64,000 nt of DNA. Source: Dysgonomonas mossii DSM 22836. GTDB lineage: Bacteria; Bacteroidota; Bacteroidia; Bacteroidales; Dysgonomonadaceae. Position numbers and translations under genes: made by a program. The notes beneath the pieces were generated by a model. That model was not told where the DNA came from and did not search any database. It saw nothing but the letters and a program-made list of their open reading frames with translations. Position 1 is the first letter of the stretch. Each line of letters starts with the position of its first letter. The DNA lies in the NCBI RefSeq assembly GCF_000213575.1, contig NZ_GL892008.1, positions 191,584 through 255,583 on the forward strand. The letters are read 5' to 3'. Positions 1 through 8,996 of this stretch are shown here, piece by piece.

Positions 1-1340
1 AGAACTTCTGTCGTCCCCACTTTGTTGTTGTAATAATCAGCGATAGCCACCGGATTCCAAAAGTAGTTTGTTAGCCCTACATCTTGTGCCGATCCATATT
101 TGGTTGGCGATGCAATGCTATTGTTCGGATCATAAGCCGGATATATAGAAGGGGATGTATACGCATTACCAAAAGCACTGTTATTAGCAAGCTTTTGATC
201 ACTGTTTACAACAATAAAGCTACCTCCTACTTTCAACCAGTTGGTGATACCTATATCTACTTTAGAACGGATATTTAATCTCTCATAACCATTGTCGCTA
301 TCCAATATACCTTTCTGATTCAAGTAGCTGATACCGATTGAATACGTTGTTTTTTCTCCACCTCCGTTAACATTTATAGCATGGCTATGCATTGGTGCTA
401 CTCTCAATATTTCGTCATACCAATCGGTATTTACAGCAGGAATACCATTAGCACCACCAAACTTAGCGATAGACTGATCGATAGTATTTGTATTACCGAT
501 TTCTTTCATCACAGTGGCATATTGCTGAGAGTTAGCCATCTTTACCAGGTTAGACGCCTTTTGCAAACCAAAGTAACCATCGTAAGTAACCTGAGGTTTT
601 CTGTCTGTCAAGCCTTTTTTAGTTGTCACAATGATAACTCCATTCGCAGCACGTACTCCATAAATAGCAGCAGAAGAAGCGTCTTTGAGCACGCTCATAT
701 TTTCGATATCACTGTTATTCAAGAAGTCGATATTATCGAAGAACATACCATCTACAACATACAAAGGGCCGGTTTTAGAATCATCATAGTTTCCGACACC
801 ACGGATACGCACTTTAGGCGAACTACCCGGTTGACCGGTGTTAATCACCTGTAGTCCGGGAACTTTACCCTGCATTGCTTGCATCGGCGATGCTGTAAGA
901 TGCCTGTTGACATCATCCCCTTTGATAGTCGCAATAGGAGATGTCAAATCTTTCGCTTTTGCACTACCATAACCTATAACCACTGTTTCGGCAAGCATCC
1001 GACTGTCGTTTTTCATAACGATATCGATACTTGCTTGTGAGCCAACGGTTACTTCTTGTGTTTGCATTCCCACATACGTAAATACTAAAACATTGCCTGT
1101 AGCTGCAGCAAGGGTATATCTACCATCAATATCGGTAATGGTACCATTACTTGTTCCCTTTATTTGTACAGTAACGCCAATCAGCGGTTCATTGGCTTCG
1201 TCCTTTATAATTCCTGAAATAGTTTTCGTTTGAGCATAAATATTTCCTGTGGTTGATAGGAAACAAAACAGGAATAATAAATACCGCAAAATCAGTGAAT
1301 TCAGATTCCCTGAAATAAAGTCTTTTTTGGATTTTTTCAT
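1..1340 (-). CDS. SusC/RagA-type TonB-dependent receptor, 5' part (runs off left edge)
   Basis: This reading frame is open from an ATG at 1340 to the window edge, so only about 446 N-terminal residues are present. The start gives a lysine-rich MKKSKKDF leader and a signal peptide ending near IYAQ. A carboxypeptidase-D-like beta-sandwich follows (ISGIIKDEANEPLIGVTVQI, with GTITDIDG), then a TonB-dependent plug domain containing VVIGYGSAKAKDLTSPIA, RIRGVGNYDD and the SusC signature SSAAIYGVRAANGVIIVTTK. There is no STN domain, so it should not signal through an ECF/FecR pair. SusC proteins are outer-membrane barrels that import oligosaccharides with a SusD lid. The partner SusD is presumably beyond the left edge. 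The large regulator just upstream is the likely controller. The family is certain; the substrate cannot be inferred. Confidence 0.95.
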   Translation of the reverse strand, partial: MKKSKKDFISGNLNSLILRYLLFLFCFLSTTGNIYAQTKTISGIIKDEANEPLIGVTVQIKGTSNGTITDIDGRYTLAAATGNVLVFTYVGMQTQEVTVGSQASIDIVMKNDSRMLAETVVIGYGSAKAKDLTSPIATIKGDDVNRHLTASPMQAMQGKVPGLQVINTGQPGSSPKVRIRGVGNYDDSKTGPLYVVDGMFFDNIDFLNNSDIENMSVLKDASSAAIYGVRAANGVIIVTTKKGLTDRKPQVTYDGYFGLQKASNLVKMANSQQYATVMKEIGNTNTIDQSIAKFGGANGIPAVNTDWYDEILRVAPMHSHAINVNGGGEKTTYSIGISYLNQKGILDSDNGYERLNIRSKVDIGITNWLKVGGSFIVVNSDQKLANNSAFGNAYTSPSIYPAYDPNNSIASPTKYGSAQDVGLTNYFWNPVAIADYYNNKVGTTEV

Positions 1341-1462
1341 AGTTCAAATTACTTTAATTAACTGTTAACCAATTAATCTAAATAATAAGGCAGGAGTAAT
1401 GTTTACAATAGCCAACCGGCTATAGAGTGAGGTGACTCTTTCCATGATATTTAGATTTATGT

Positions 1463-1495
1463 CAAATTTAGAGCACACAGACAAGATCATGCAAA
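1463..1495 (-). promoter_or_regulatory. Bacteroidota-type promoter for the left-edge susC
   Basis: On the minus strand there is TTTG (1495-1492), 21 bases, then TAAATTTG (1470-1463). This matches the TTTG / TAnnTTTG consensus of the primary Bacteroidota sigma factor. Transcription would begin near 1456, giving a leader of about 115 bases before the susC start at 1340. Confidence 0.6.
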
Positions 1496-1603
1496 AGGAA
1501 GGTTCACATCAAATACGCACACACTCTATTTAACATACATTAACAATGCACATTTTCCACTCTCACAAATTTAAAAATCTGTATTATAGAATATTAATTA
1601 AAA

Positions 1604-4435
1604 TTAATCGAGATTTAAAATAAAATCATTTAGATTCTGTGTAGACCTGAGGTTAAGTTTCTTCCTTAATCTATAACGATTGTTTTCGACCGATCTCGTC
1701 GACAAATTCATAAGAGAGGCAATGTCTTTTGTCTCGAGATTTAGCTTCAAACATGCGCAAAGCTTAAGATCGTTGGGGGTGAGTTCGGGATAAAGAATTT
1801 TCAATTTCTTGAAGAAATTGGTATGCTTTTGTTCAAACTTTATCAATAAAACTTTCCAGTCGTTATCATTCTCCAGATTATTGTTTAAGATAGGCAATAC
1901 CTTCTGATACAAAAGCTTCAAGGTCTTATTATCGCTTGAAAGACAGAACTCATCAATCACGTCTTTTATAGATAGTATAATCTCATTTTTCTGAATGGTA
2001 AATGATGTCTGATCAAAGATTTCTGCATCTTTTTTCTCTATTTCGCTTTGCAATTCCTGATTTATGGTTTGCAATCTTTCGGCTTCTCTCTGTCTTATTT
2101 TTTGCAGGTGTTTATTCTTATATCTCCTTAGGATGATAACCCATACGATATATGCAACAAACATAATAAGTAATATATAGATGAGGTAAGCCCACAAAGA
2201 TAAATACCAAGGAGATAATACAACAAACTGAGATGTCGTAATCTCGGATGTATAACCAATATTGTCTGTAGTACGAAGCATGAATGTATATTTTCCGGCA
2301 GATAAACGGTCATAAGTGACTTTATCTATCTTCTGAGGTTTCGACCATTCGTTATCTATTCCTACCAGCTTGTACTGGAATAAGAGATTCCGGCTTAATA
2401 CCTGATCGGATATAAAGCTAAATGTAACTGAGTTATATCCGTAAGGAACTTCAGCCAATGTTGCCGGATCTCGAAAATCGTACTTTCCTTTCGTTGACTT
2501 TATCTCTAGGGTTTCCAGATATGGCCTGTCCTGAACCGACTTATATTTCTTTGCGGGAATTCTGTCATTATAGAGCAAGAAGCCATTATCTAAACAAATG
2601 AAGTTTATTGAATCATTCAAAATCGAAATATTCTCGTATCCTTCTACTAACGACAGTTTGTGTAAACCTACGTTATATCTTTCCTCTATTTTGGCTTCAC
2701 TCCCATCGTAACTGAATTTGAAAAGGCTTTTATCCGTTATAGCCCAAAATGAATTATCTTTGATATGAATAATTTTCTTTATTTTATTAATAGACTTAAA
2801 GCAGTTGTTCAGCTTCTCATTTGGCTTGATTGTATTATCAATTTCGTCATACGTCAGAAAATTATTATCACCAAACAAGATTATACGCCCTCCTACTTTA
2901 AACATCGATAATTTGTGAGGAAGATTTTCTTGCGTATTGTCTCCATAATAACTCCAGCTCTTTACACCCATCACATCCTCATTGAATAGATATCTGTAAG
3001 TCCCTTTGTATGGATGCTGAACCCATATATTTCCCAGATGATCGAGTTCGCTCTTGAAGACAGGTCCTCGGCTCTCGTCTATATCATATACCTTATTTGC
3101 TCCTTTGTGAACTATCTTTAGGTGATTGTAGGTCGATACAGCCAATATTTGAGCTTTATTTACCGTATATTCTTTTATATCATAGATGCCGGACATTATA
3201 AAGGGCAGGTAAGGATATGACTTATCATCCTCGATAATCATCGCACCACGATTGTGGCAACATATCAGCTTATTGTCTATAACACGCAAGCTCCATACTT
3301 GCCCCTGAGTTCCGTTTACCAATCTAAGGTTTTCTAAAGAGTTTACTGATCGCAGTTTGCCCTGAGGCATGTAAAACAAACCCTGATTAGTTCCTATATA
3401 AAGTTTATTTTTCCAATAAAAAGCGTCATATACAGCCCCTATATTTCCATTCGGATCAGTATAATAGCTCATATTGTCGAGATACTGTATGTATGCAATA
3501 CCTCTATCTAATCCCGCCCAGAAATTTCCGTTTTTATCTTCGCGCAACGATAGTACTGTATTGTTGTTAAGCTCTGTGGCTGTAGAAAAATGATTTAAGA
3601 TATTGCCGTTTTCGTCAACTTCATATATACCATTAAGAATAGAACCAAAAAAATATGTACCTCGTGAAGTGAGTAATCCACAATTAAGTTCATTTAGCTT
3701 CAACGCTGATGAGATAGGAGTATTCCAAGGGGAGATTTTCGCTCCATCGTAAATATAAAGTCCGTTAGTTGCAGTACAGATCAAATATTGATCTTTTTTG
3801 TAGGGTAAAATCGTTCTGACATCCTTTCCCTTAAAAAACTCTCCATCGTTTATTTTTGTAAGCTTATCGTCTATCAATCGGAACAATTCACCTTGCATTT
3901 CTTGTACCCAGAACTGCCCGCGTACCTTCAACAAAAAAAGAATATTCTTATTTATCTTTATTTGCTTAACAGTTTTATAATCATATATGAAAATGGAATT
4001 AAAAGATTGAAAGTACACCTTATTATCATTAAACCATATCTTCCAGAAATCATTTTCCTGCGTCGATTTCTGATCGACCAAAGATTTTAATGACGTATAT
4101 TTCAATTGCCCGGAAATGTCCCTTTTCCAAAGGCCAAACTCTTCATAACCGCCGGTAAATATTGTTTGATGATCGAGTACTGCCACACTCCTTACCACAG
4201 ACCTGTTGGCCATCTCAAAGAGCTTCCACTCTACTCCATTAAATTGCAGCAACCCGATATCATTTCCAAAATAGGTACACCCTCTTTCATCCTGATCTAT
4301 AGACCAGTTTTTGTTTGCTGCACCGTATGTGTTTCTATCAAAGTTTACAATATATGGATTATTTGCTTTTGCAAAAGAAGAAGATAAACAGAGTAATAGG
4401 ATACATAATAAATAACTAGCATAACTCTTTTTCAT
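1604..4435 (-). CDS. Membrane-tethered sensor/regulator: beta-propeller, Y_Y_Y domain and LuxR-type HTH
   Basis: The 943-residue protein starts with a signal peptide (LLCLSSSFAKA). About 640 residues of repeated short beta-strand units follow and look like two-component-regulator propeller blades, e.g. LREDKNGNFWAGLDRGIAYI. A Y_Y_Y domain lies at about 670-735 (FSFISDQVLSRNLLFQYKLV). One transmembrane helix sits at about 750-772, then a charged coiled coil, and a LuxR/GerE-like helix-turn-helix at the C-terminus (LTPNDLKLCACLKLNLETKD, then SVENNRYRLRKKL). No histidine kinase or receiver domain is present, so this is a one-component relative of Bacteroidota hybrid two-component systems. It is encoded upstream of, and in the same direction as, the left-edge susC, which makes local PUL control likely. 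The inducing glycan is unknown. Confidence 0.88.
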   Translation of the reverse strand: MKKSYASYLLCILLLCLSSSFAKANNPYIVNFDRNTYGAANKNWSIDQDERGCTYFGNDIGLLQFNGVEWKLFEMANRSVVRSVAVLDHQTIFTGGYEEFGLWKRDISGQLKYTSLKSLVDQKSTQENDFWKIWFNDNKVYFQSFNSIFIYDYKTVKQIKINKNILFLLKVRGQFWVQEMQGELFRLIDDKLTKINDGEFFKGKDVRTILPYKKDQYLICTATNGLYIYDGAKISPWNTPISSALKLNELNCGLLTSRGTYFFGSILNGIYEVDENGNILNHFSTATELNNNTVLSLREDKNGNFWAGLDRGIAYIQYLDNMSYYTDPNGNIGAVYDAFYWKNKLYIGTNQGLFYMPQGKLRSVNSLENLRLVNGTQGQVWSLRVIDNKLICCHNRGAMIIEDDKSYPYLPFIMSGIYDIKEYTVNKAQILAVSTYNHLKIVHKGANKVYDIDESRGPVFKSELDHLGNIWVQHPYKGTYRYLFNEDVMGVKSWSYYGDNTQENLPHKLSMFKVGGRIILFGDNNFLTYDEIDNTIKPNEKLNNCFKSINKIKKIIHIKDNSFWAITDKSLFKFSYDGSEAKIEERYNVGLHKLSLVEGYENISILNDSINFICLDNGFLLYNDRIPAKKYKSVQDRPYLETLEIKSTKGKYDFRDPATLAEVPYGYNSVTFSFISDQVLSRNLLFQYKLVGIDNEWSKPQKIDKVTYDRLSAGKYTFMLRTTDNIGYTSEITTSQFVVLSPWYLSLWAYLIYILLIMFVAYIVWVIILRRYKNKHLQKIRQREAERLQTINQELQSEIEKKDAEIFDQTSFTIQKNEIILSIKDVIDEFCLSSDNKTLKLLYQKVLPILNNNLENDNDWKVLLIKFEQKHTNFFKKLKILYPELTPNDLKLCACLKLNLETKDIASLMNLSTRSVENNRYRLRKKLNLRSTQNLNDFILNLD

Positions 4436-4487
4436 GTGATATCTTGTGTTACATATTTGTCTATATTACTACTTCTACGAACTTGTA

Positions 4488-4495
4488 CAAAAATA
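4488..4495 (-). promoter_or_regulatory. Possible -7 element for the propeller/LuxR regulator
   Basis: On the minus strand 4495-4488 reads TATTTTTG, a TAnnTTTG match. The start would be near 4480, about 45 bases before the regulator's ATG. No good TTTG partner is seen at the expected distance, so support is weak. The rest of the 4436-4774 gap holds no recognisable gene or RNA. Confidence 0.35.
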
Positions 4496-4774
4496 GTAAC
4501 ATAATTTCAAATAAATAAGATGATATGCAACCTAAACTTTTGGGATACAGAATTTACTGTAGTTAAAAGCCTTTTATGAGGTAAACAGTAGAGATTGTAC
4601 TCATTTTTCAATTACTCACTTCTCAAGGCTTATCGTGAAGTTGTAACTATATTGTTTATCTGTAAATCAATACTTCATTAATGGACTTATCCTCCACGAA
4701 AACACCCAAATAGTTTGAATTCTTTTTCAATAACAAAAAATATAATATCTTAGAACCTGATTAATAAGATATAG

Positions 4775-5332
4775 ATGAATATAGATAAAATAACGGAAGA
4801 TAGGCTTTTTCAGAACAATACAAAAGAAGAAATAACTCGCTGGTGCCCGCAATTGCAGTTTTTCCATTACATGCGTTCGCGTGGAGGGCACAATTGTGAA
4901 GGTGATTCCTTCTGTGTTTACTTCAAATATGGGAGTAGAGAAGACTTAATAGTTAAGCTTTCGAAGATAGGAGTAGCTTTAAAAACATTACCGGAAGGCG
5001 CAATTGCCTTTGATCCATTAGAATCGTATTCTATCGATGATCTGGACAAACTTAGAATCGTAATACCACACTTCTGCGATTTAGAACAGCCTCAATACGC
5101 AGAAATATACGGATACAAAGTTCATGTATGGGTAATGAACAACCGTTTTGAAATCTCGGTATCAGCAAATAAAGACGGACAAACATATAAAGTTTCAGAA
5201 GAAGACTTCGAGGTATGTCTTGCTCTTGAAGTAGAGTTTGATAAGCTGGGTTGGAAATCAATTTTAGACGAAGATATTAAAAATCAAACTCATTGCATAT
5301 CGAAAGAGAAACACCCTGAATTATTCCAATAA
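4775..5332 (+). CDS. Hypothetical protein, 185 aa
   Basis: I do not recognise this family. The product is soluble, with no signal peptide or membrane helix. It is rich in acidic and aromatic residues and alternates predicted beta strands and helices. Visible patches are an aromatic N-terminal stretch (RWCPQLQFFHYMRSRGGHNC) and a later VHVWVMNNRFEISVS strand pair. It is a single-gene unit: the gene on its left is divergent, and it converges on the GH92 gene, sharing a long hairpin terminator with it. No upstream TAnnTTTG element was found. The frame is intact, has an ordinary ATG and Bacteroidota-like codon use, and does not lie over another long frame, so it is likely real. Function is not assigned. 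Confidence 0.7.
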   Translation: MNIDKITEDRLFQNNTKEEITRWCPQLQFFHYMRSRGGHNCEGDSFCVYFKYGSREDLIVKLSKIGVALKTLPEGAIAFDPLESYSIDDLDKLRIVIPHFCDLEQPQYAEIYGYKVHVWVMNNRFEISVSANKDGQTYKVSEEDFEVCLALEVEFDKLGWKSILDEDIKNQTHCISKEKHPELFQ

Positions 5333-5367
5333 ACTACTGATATTTAAAATAATAACTTAATTGTTTA

Positions 5368-5431
5368 AGACTAGAAGAACGTAAGACTAAAAATCGAATG
5401 TGATATATGTAGTCTTAGGTTCTTCTAGTCT
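5368..5431. terminator. Long bidirectional hairpin between convergent genes
   Basis: Arms 5368-5388 and 5411-5431 pair over 21 bases with a single mismatch and enclose a 22-base loop. The right flank is T-rich (tattttag) and the left flank is A/T-rich. It lies between the convergent hypothetical gene and the GH92 gene, so it probably terminates both. Confidence 0.75.
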
Positions 5432-5450
5432 ATTTTAGTTAACTTAAAAG

Positions 5451-7712
5451 TTATTCAAACCATACAGCAGGTTTTGAACCCATTTCTAATACCAGTTTTC
5501 CTCCGCTTGATATATCCGAAAAATGAATATATGGTAGTTTATATGGCTTTCCATTAAGTTTGAGAGACTGGATGTATTTATTTTCAGAAGAGTTGTTATG
5601 CGCAATAATGCTAAACGTTTTATCCTTTCCGACATTTAATATAGCCTCATCAACTATTGGTGATCCAAAATAATAACGACCACCGGCAGGCTCGACCTGA
5701 TAAAATCCGAGAGCCGATAAGATATACCATGCAGACATCTGGCCGACATCTTCATTTCCGGACAATCCATCCGGTTGACTATGATAAAGTTCGGCAAGCA
5801 CTCGTCTTACTAAATCTGCGGTCTTCCAGGGTTGCCCTGTCATTGTATATATATAAAGCACATGATGACTAGGTTCATTCCCATGAGCATATTGTCCTAT
5901 AAGGCCTGTAATATCAGGGGAGGCCCCTTCTCCCATGTCACCTTCGACTATAAATAACGAGTCGAGTTTTTGATGAAAATTCTCTCGTGAGCCAAACAGT
6001 GAACTAAGGCCTTCTATGTCGTGAGGCACCAACCATGTATATTGCCATGCGTTACCTTCGGTATAATCATCTTCCCTGTGTGTAGAATGAATGGGATTGA
6101 ATGAGGCACGTCGTTTCCCATCAGAAGACAATCCTCGTAAAAAATGACTTTGTGTATCAAAATAATACCGATAAGCCTTACTTCTATTGTTGAAATACTG
6201 ATAATCTACTTTCTTGTCATTCTTTTGCGCCACCTGAGCCAATGCCCAGTCTGCCAGTGCATATTCGAGACAAGTTGCAACAGATTCATTATATTTATCA
6301 AAGGGGATATAGCTATACTTTTTATATAAGTCCATTCCTCGCTCATCTTTCATATTCGACACCTTCATTGCGTCGTATGCCAGATCGTAATCAAACCCTG
6401 TAAAACCCTTTAACATAGCATCTGCTACAACGGGAATCGCCGGGTTACCAACCATACAGTTTGTTTCGCACCCCATCAGGTGCCATACAGGAAGCTTACC
6501 TTGTTGCTGATATATAGTAAGCATGGTATTTATTATATCAGGCACTTTTTCGGGATGAATTATTGTCATCAATGGATGTGCTGCACGGTATGTATCCCAC
6601 AACGAGAAGGTAGTATAATTAGTAAACCCGTCATTTGTGTGAGAGCGGCCATCAGCACCTCTATAATCTCCATTCACATCATTGAAGACCGATGGGGCAA
6701 TCATTGTATGATAAAGCCCTGTATAAAATATCTTTTTTACATTTTCGTCTTCAGTTTTTATTTTTATCTTCGACAATTCCTTATTCCAAATATTTTGTGC
6801 ATTCTGTTTTATTTGATCGAAATCCCATTCAGGAAGCTCAGCCTTCATGTTCAGCATTGCGTTCTCGATGCTAACAGGTGACAAAGCCACTTTTACATAA
6901 ATAGCCTCTGAACTTATGTTTCCATAAAAAGCCTCTCCATATACTTGCGTAGAGGTAAACGATTTGCCTTCTTTAGGTACATTCTTATCATATATTTGGA
7001 ACTTATTGAAAGGGCGAGAAAATTCGACAACAAAATATATCCGCTGATCGTCCGCCCAGCCTTTCGAATAGCGGTATCCGGCAATAGTATTATTATTTAA
7101 TACTGTTAGGTTTCCCTCTACCGGAGTATCCCAGCATGTGCCGTTTTCCAAGTCTATAACAATACGAGCATCATTTGCATTTCCTTCAAAAGTATATTTA
7201 TGGAATCCAACCCTCTGGGTTGCAGTCAGTTCTACCTTAACGCTATAACGATCGAGGAATGTGGAATAATAACCGGGAGCAAAGCGTTCATTAGCATGGC
7301 TAAAGTAAGACCACATTCCCGTATCATAGCTATCGTGCGTACCTCGATTATGGTTTACAGCACCTGTTGTAGGCATCAGTACAATATCACTCAGGTCTCC
7401 TATACCCGTTCCACTCAGATGCAAATGACTGAATCCTATAACCGTTGTATCGGATATATGATAACCTGATGTCCAATCCCATGTTTGAGGAATACTCGTC
7501 GGCCCCAGTTGTACCAATCCGAAAGGGACATTTGCCCCCATAAAAACATGGCCGTGCCCACCAGTTCCAATACGCTGATCAACATATTGTGTAAAATCGT
7601 TTTCTTCAACATGCTGATCCTTGTTTTTACAGGAAGAGGTAAGCACAGCCAAACCAAACAATATATAGCTTAATACCACAAGTTTATTTATTTGAATATG
7701 AATTTTTCTCAT
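5451..7712 (-). CDS. GH92 exo-alpha-mannosidase
   Basis: This is a 753-residue GH92 glycosidase, a calcium-dependent inverting alpha-mannosidase family that trims alpha-1,2/1,3-mannose from N-glycans and mannans. The N-terminus has a lipoprotein-like signal (VLTSSC) and the family opening YVDQRIGTGGHGH at about 43-55. The beta-sandwich domain has GYHISDTTVIGFSHLHLSGTG. The (alpha/alpha)6 catalytic domain carries GNEPSHH near 610 and GNEDVGQMSAW near 651, where the family's acid and base residues are found. Length is normal. It is the last gene of the high-mannose-type PUL, but a strong hairpin separates it from the gene before, so it may be expressed at a different level. Linkage preference cannot be read from sequence. 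Confidence 0.95.
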   Translation of the reverse strand: MRKIHIQINKLVVLSYILFGLAVLTSSCKNKDQHVEENDFTQYVDQRIGTGGHGHVFMGANVPFGLVQLGPTSIPQTWDWTSGYHISDTTVIGFSHLHLSGTGIGDLSDIVLMPTTGAVNHNRGTHDSYDTGMWSYFSHANERFAPGYYSTFLDRYSVKVELTATQRVGFHKYTFEGNANDARIVIDLENGTCWDTPVEGNLTVLNNNTIAGYRYSKGWADDQRIYFVVEFSRPFNKFQIYDKNVPKEGKSFTSTQVYGEAFYGNISSEAIYVKVALSPVSIENAMLNMKAELPEWDFDQIKQNAQNIWNKELSKIKIKTEDENVKKIFYTGLYHTMIAPSVFNDVNGDYRGADGRSHTNDGFTNYTTFSLWDTYRAAHPLMTIIHPEKVPDIINTMLTIYQQQGKLPVWHLMGCETNCMVGNPAIPVVADAMLKGFTGFDYDLAYDAMKVSNMKDERGMDLYKKYSYIPFDKYNESVATCLEYALADWALAQVAQKNDKKVDYQYFNNRSKAYRYYFDTQSHFLRGLSSDGKRRASFNPIHSTHREDDYTEGNAWQYTWLVPHDIEGLSSLFGSRENFHQKLDSLFIVEGDMGEGASPDITGLIGQYAHGNEPSHHVLYIYTMTGQPWKTADLVRRVLAELYHSQPDGLSGNEDVGQMSAWYILSALGFYQVEPAGGRYYFGSPIVDEAILNVGKDKTFSIIAHNNSSENKYIQSLKLNGKPYKLPYIHFSDISSGGKLVLEMGSKPAVWFE

Positions 7713-7895
7713 CTCTCGATTTAATTTTTTATCTCAAATTAAGTTATCTATTCGATCACAAATAGACTCCGAATGGTTTTATGTTAATTAATAGTAATCT
7801 TCTATTTAATTCAATTATCAATCTTACTTATATCTTCTAACAATGCCCCTCAGCCCATAGTGGTGCATAGAAGTTTAGTTCGAAGTGCAAAATAA

Positions 7896-7936
7896 AGCCG
7901 CACAGACAAAGGTTATCCGCCTTTGCCTGTGCGGCT
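7896..7936 (-). terminator. Hairpin terminator between the Ig-like lipoprotein and GH92 genes
   Basis: Arms 7896-7912 and 7920-7936 pair over 17 bases with one mismatch or wobble, around a 7-base loop. On the minus strand the stem is followed by TTATTTT. It would terminate, or attenuate, PUL transcription before the GH92 gene. No clear TAnnTTTG promoter was found between it and the GH92 start. Confidence 0.7.
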
Positions 7937-7968
7937 GTCAGTTATTTATAATACTTTAAGATTGCCTT

Positions 7969-8961
7969 TTATATAGGTGAACAAAAGTATCCTGTATATA
8001 ATTTCTCTTGTTCGTCATTTATGTATGAAAATACGCCCCAGATATTGACTCCATCATTTTTGATAATCTTCATCGTGACAGGAGTAAGAACAGAACCATC
8101 TCTATAATAGTAATAGTCAAACACAGCATCCTCTTTGGTTCCAACATCCTTATTCCCTTTGAATTCCAATTTATACCAATAATAGGAATAGTAGTCCCAA
8201 CCATACCGTTGCTTACCTTCTCCGGTTACTTCATTTAGATATGTATAGTATGAAGAGTCAGTTTTCGATCCATTATAGAAATAACGTCGAGTACCGTCAA
8301 GCATAATAGTTTCTAATTCTGCATTCGTAAAAGGATCCATAGATGCTTTTACCGTAACTGCAATCTCTTCTGATAATCCGGTACAGTCCTTTACTGTAAC
8401 GATAGCTGTAAATTCGGCTTTCTTAGAAATAGCAGTCATACTAATAATTCCTTCTTCATTCACACTAACCCCTACTGCAGAGTTATTTGATGTAGCTTCG
8501 TATCCACCATTACCCAATACTACACTCGCTGTAAGAGTTCCAGAGTTACCTAATACGGTAACCAAGTCGAATGTTTTATGACTCAACTCAAGCTTATCTG
8601 TGGTGTATACACTAACGGGTACTTTACGATAGCGGTTATACTTATCAGAAACTATCAATGAGGTTTGTCCATTAGCAACTCCTTCTACTTTCAACACTCC
8701 ATCTACAGTTTCAGCTTTAGCGATATTTGCATTCAAGATAAATGCGTCGTATTCCCCTCCACCTTCTTTTACATCCACAGTCACTTTATTTTCAGCACCT
8801 ACTTTTACTCTAATGGATTCCTGTCCAAGTATAAAATTCGGAACTTCAGTTTCGGTTCCCGGATCTGTGATTTCATTGTCGTCATCGCTACATCCTGTAA
8901 ACACTATGGGCAAGAATATAGCGACTACCAAAATCTGTATTATTTTATTTATGGTTTTCAT
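7969..8961 (-). CDS. Surface lipoprotein with Ig-like (BIG2-like) repeats
   Basis: This 330-residue lipoprotein has a signal peptide and lipobox (IVFTGCSDDDNE) followed by acidic residues, which in Bacteroidota often direct export to the cell surface. At least two tandem Ig-like units cover about 45-210: one around IRVKVGAENKVTVDVKEGGG, and one around LTASVVLGNGGYEATSNNSA ending in TVTVKDCTGLSEEIAVTV-like strands. The C-terminal 120 residues are aromatic and tyrosine-rich (YGWDYYSYYWYKLEF) and are not recognised. No catalytic motif is visible. It sits between GH18 and GH92 in the PUL, so an accessory glycan- or protein-binding role is inferred. It may be equivalent to an uncharacterised gene at the same place in the B. 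thetaiotaomicron high-mannose locus. Confidence 0.8.
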   Translation of the reverse strand: MKTINKIIQILVVAIFLPIVFTGCSDDDNEITDPGTETEVPNFILGQESIRVKVGAENKVTVDVKEGGGEYDAFILNANIAKAETVDGVLKVEGVANGQTSLIVSDKYNRYRKVPVSVYTTDKLELSHKTFDLVTVLGNSGTLTASVVLGNGGYEATSNNSAVGVSVNEEGIISMTAISKKAEFTAIVTVKDCTGLSEEIAVTVKASMDPFTNAELETIMLDGTRRYFYNGSKTDSSYYTYLNEVTGEGKQRYGWDYYSYYWYKLEFKGNKDVGTKEDAVFDYYYYRDGSVLTPVTMKIIKNDGVNIWGVFSYINDEQEKLYTGYFCSPI

Positions 8962-8996
8962 AATTCATTTTACATTTAAATGATTAGTACGCATTC

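Noticed and set aside
381-854. 157-codon open frame on the plus strand
   Set aside because: It lies antisense within the partial susC, has no start context or domain, and the susC frame explains the sequence.
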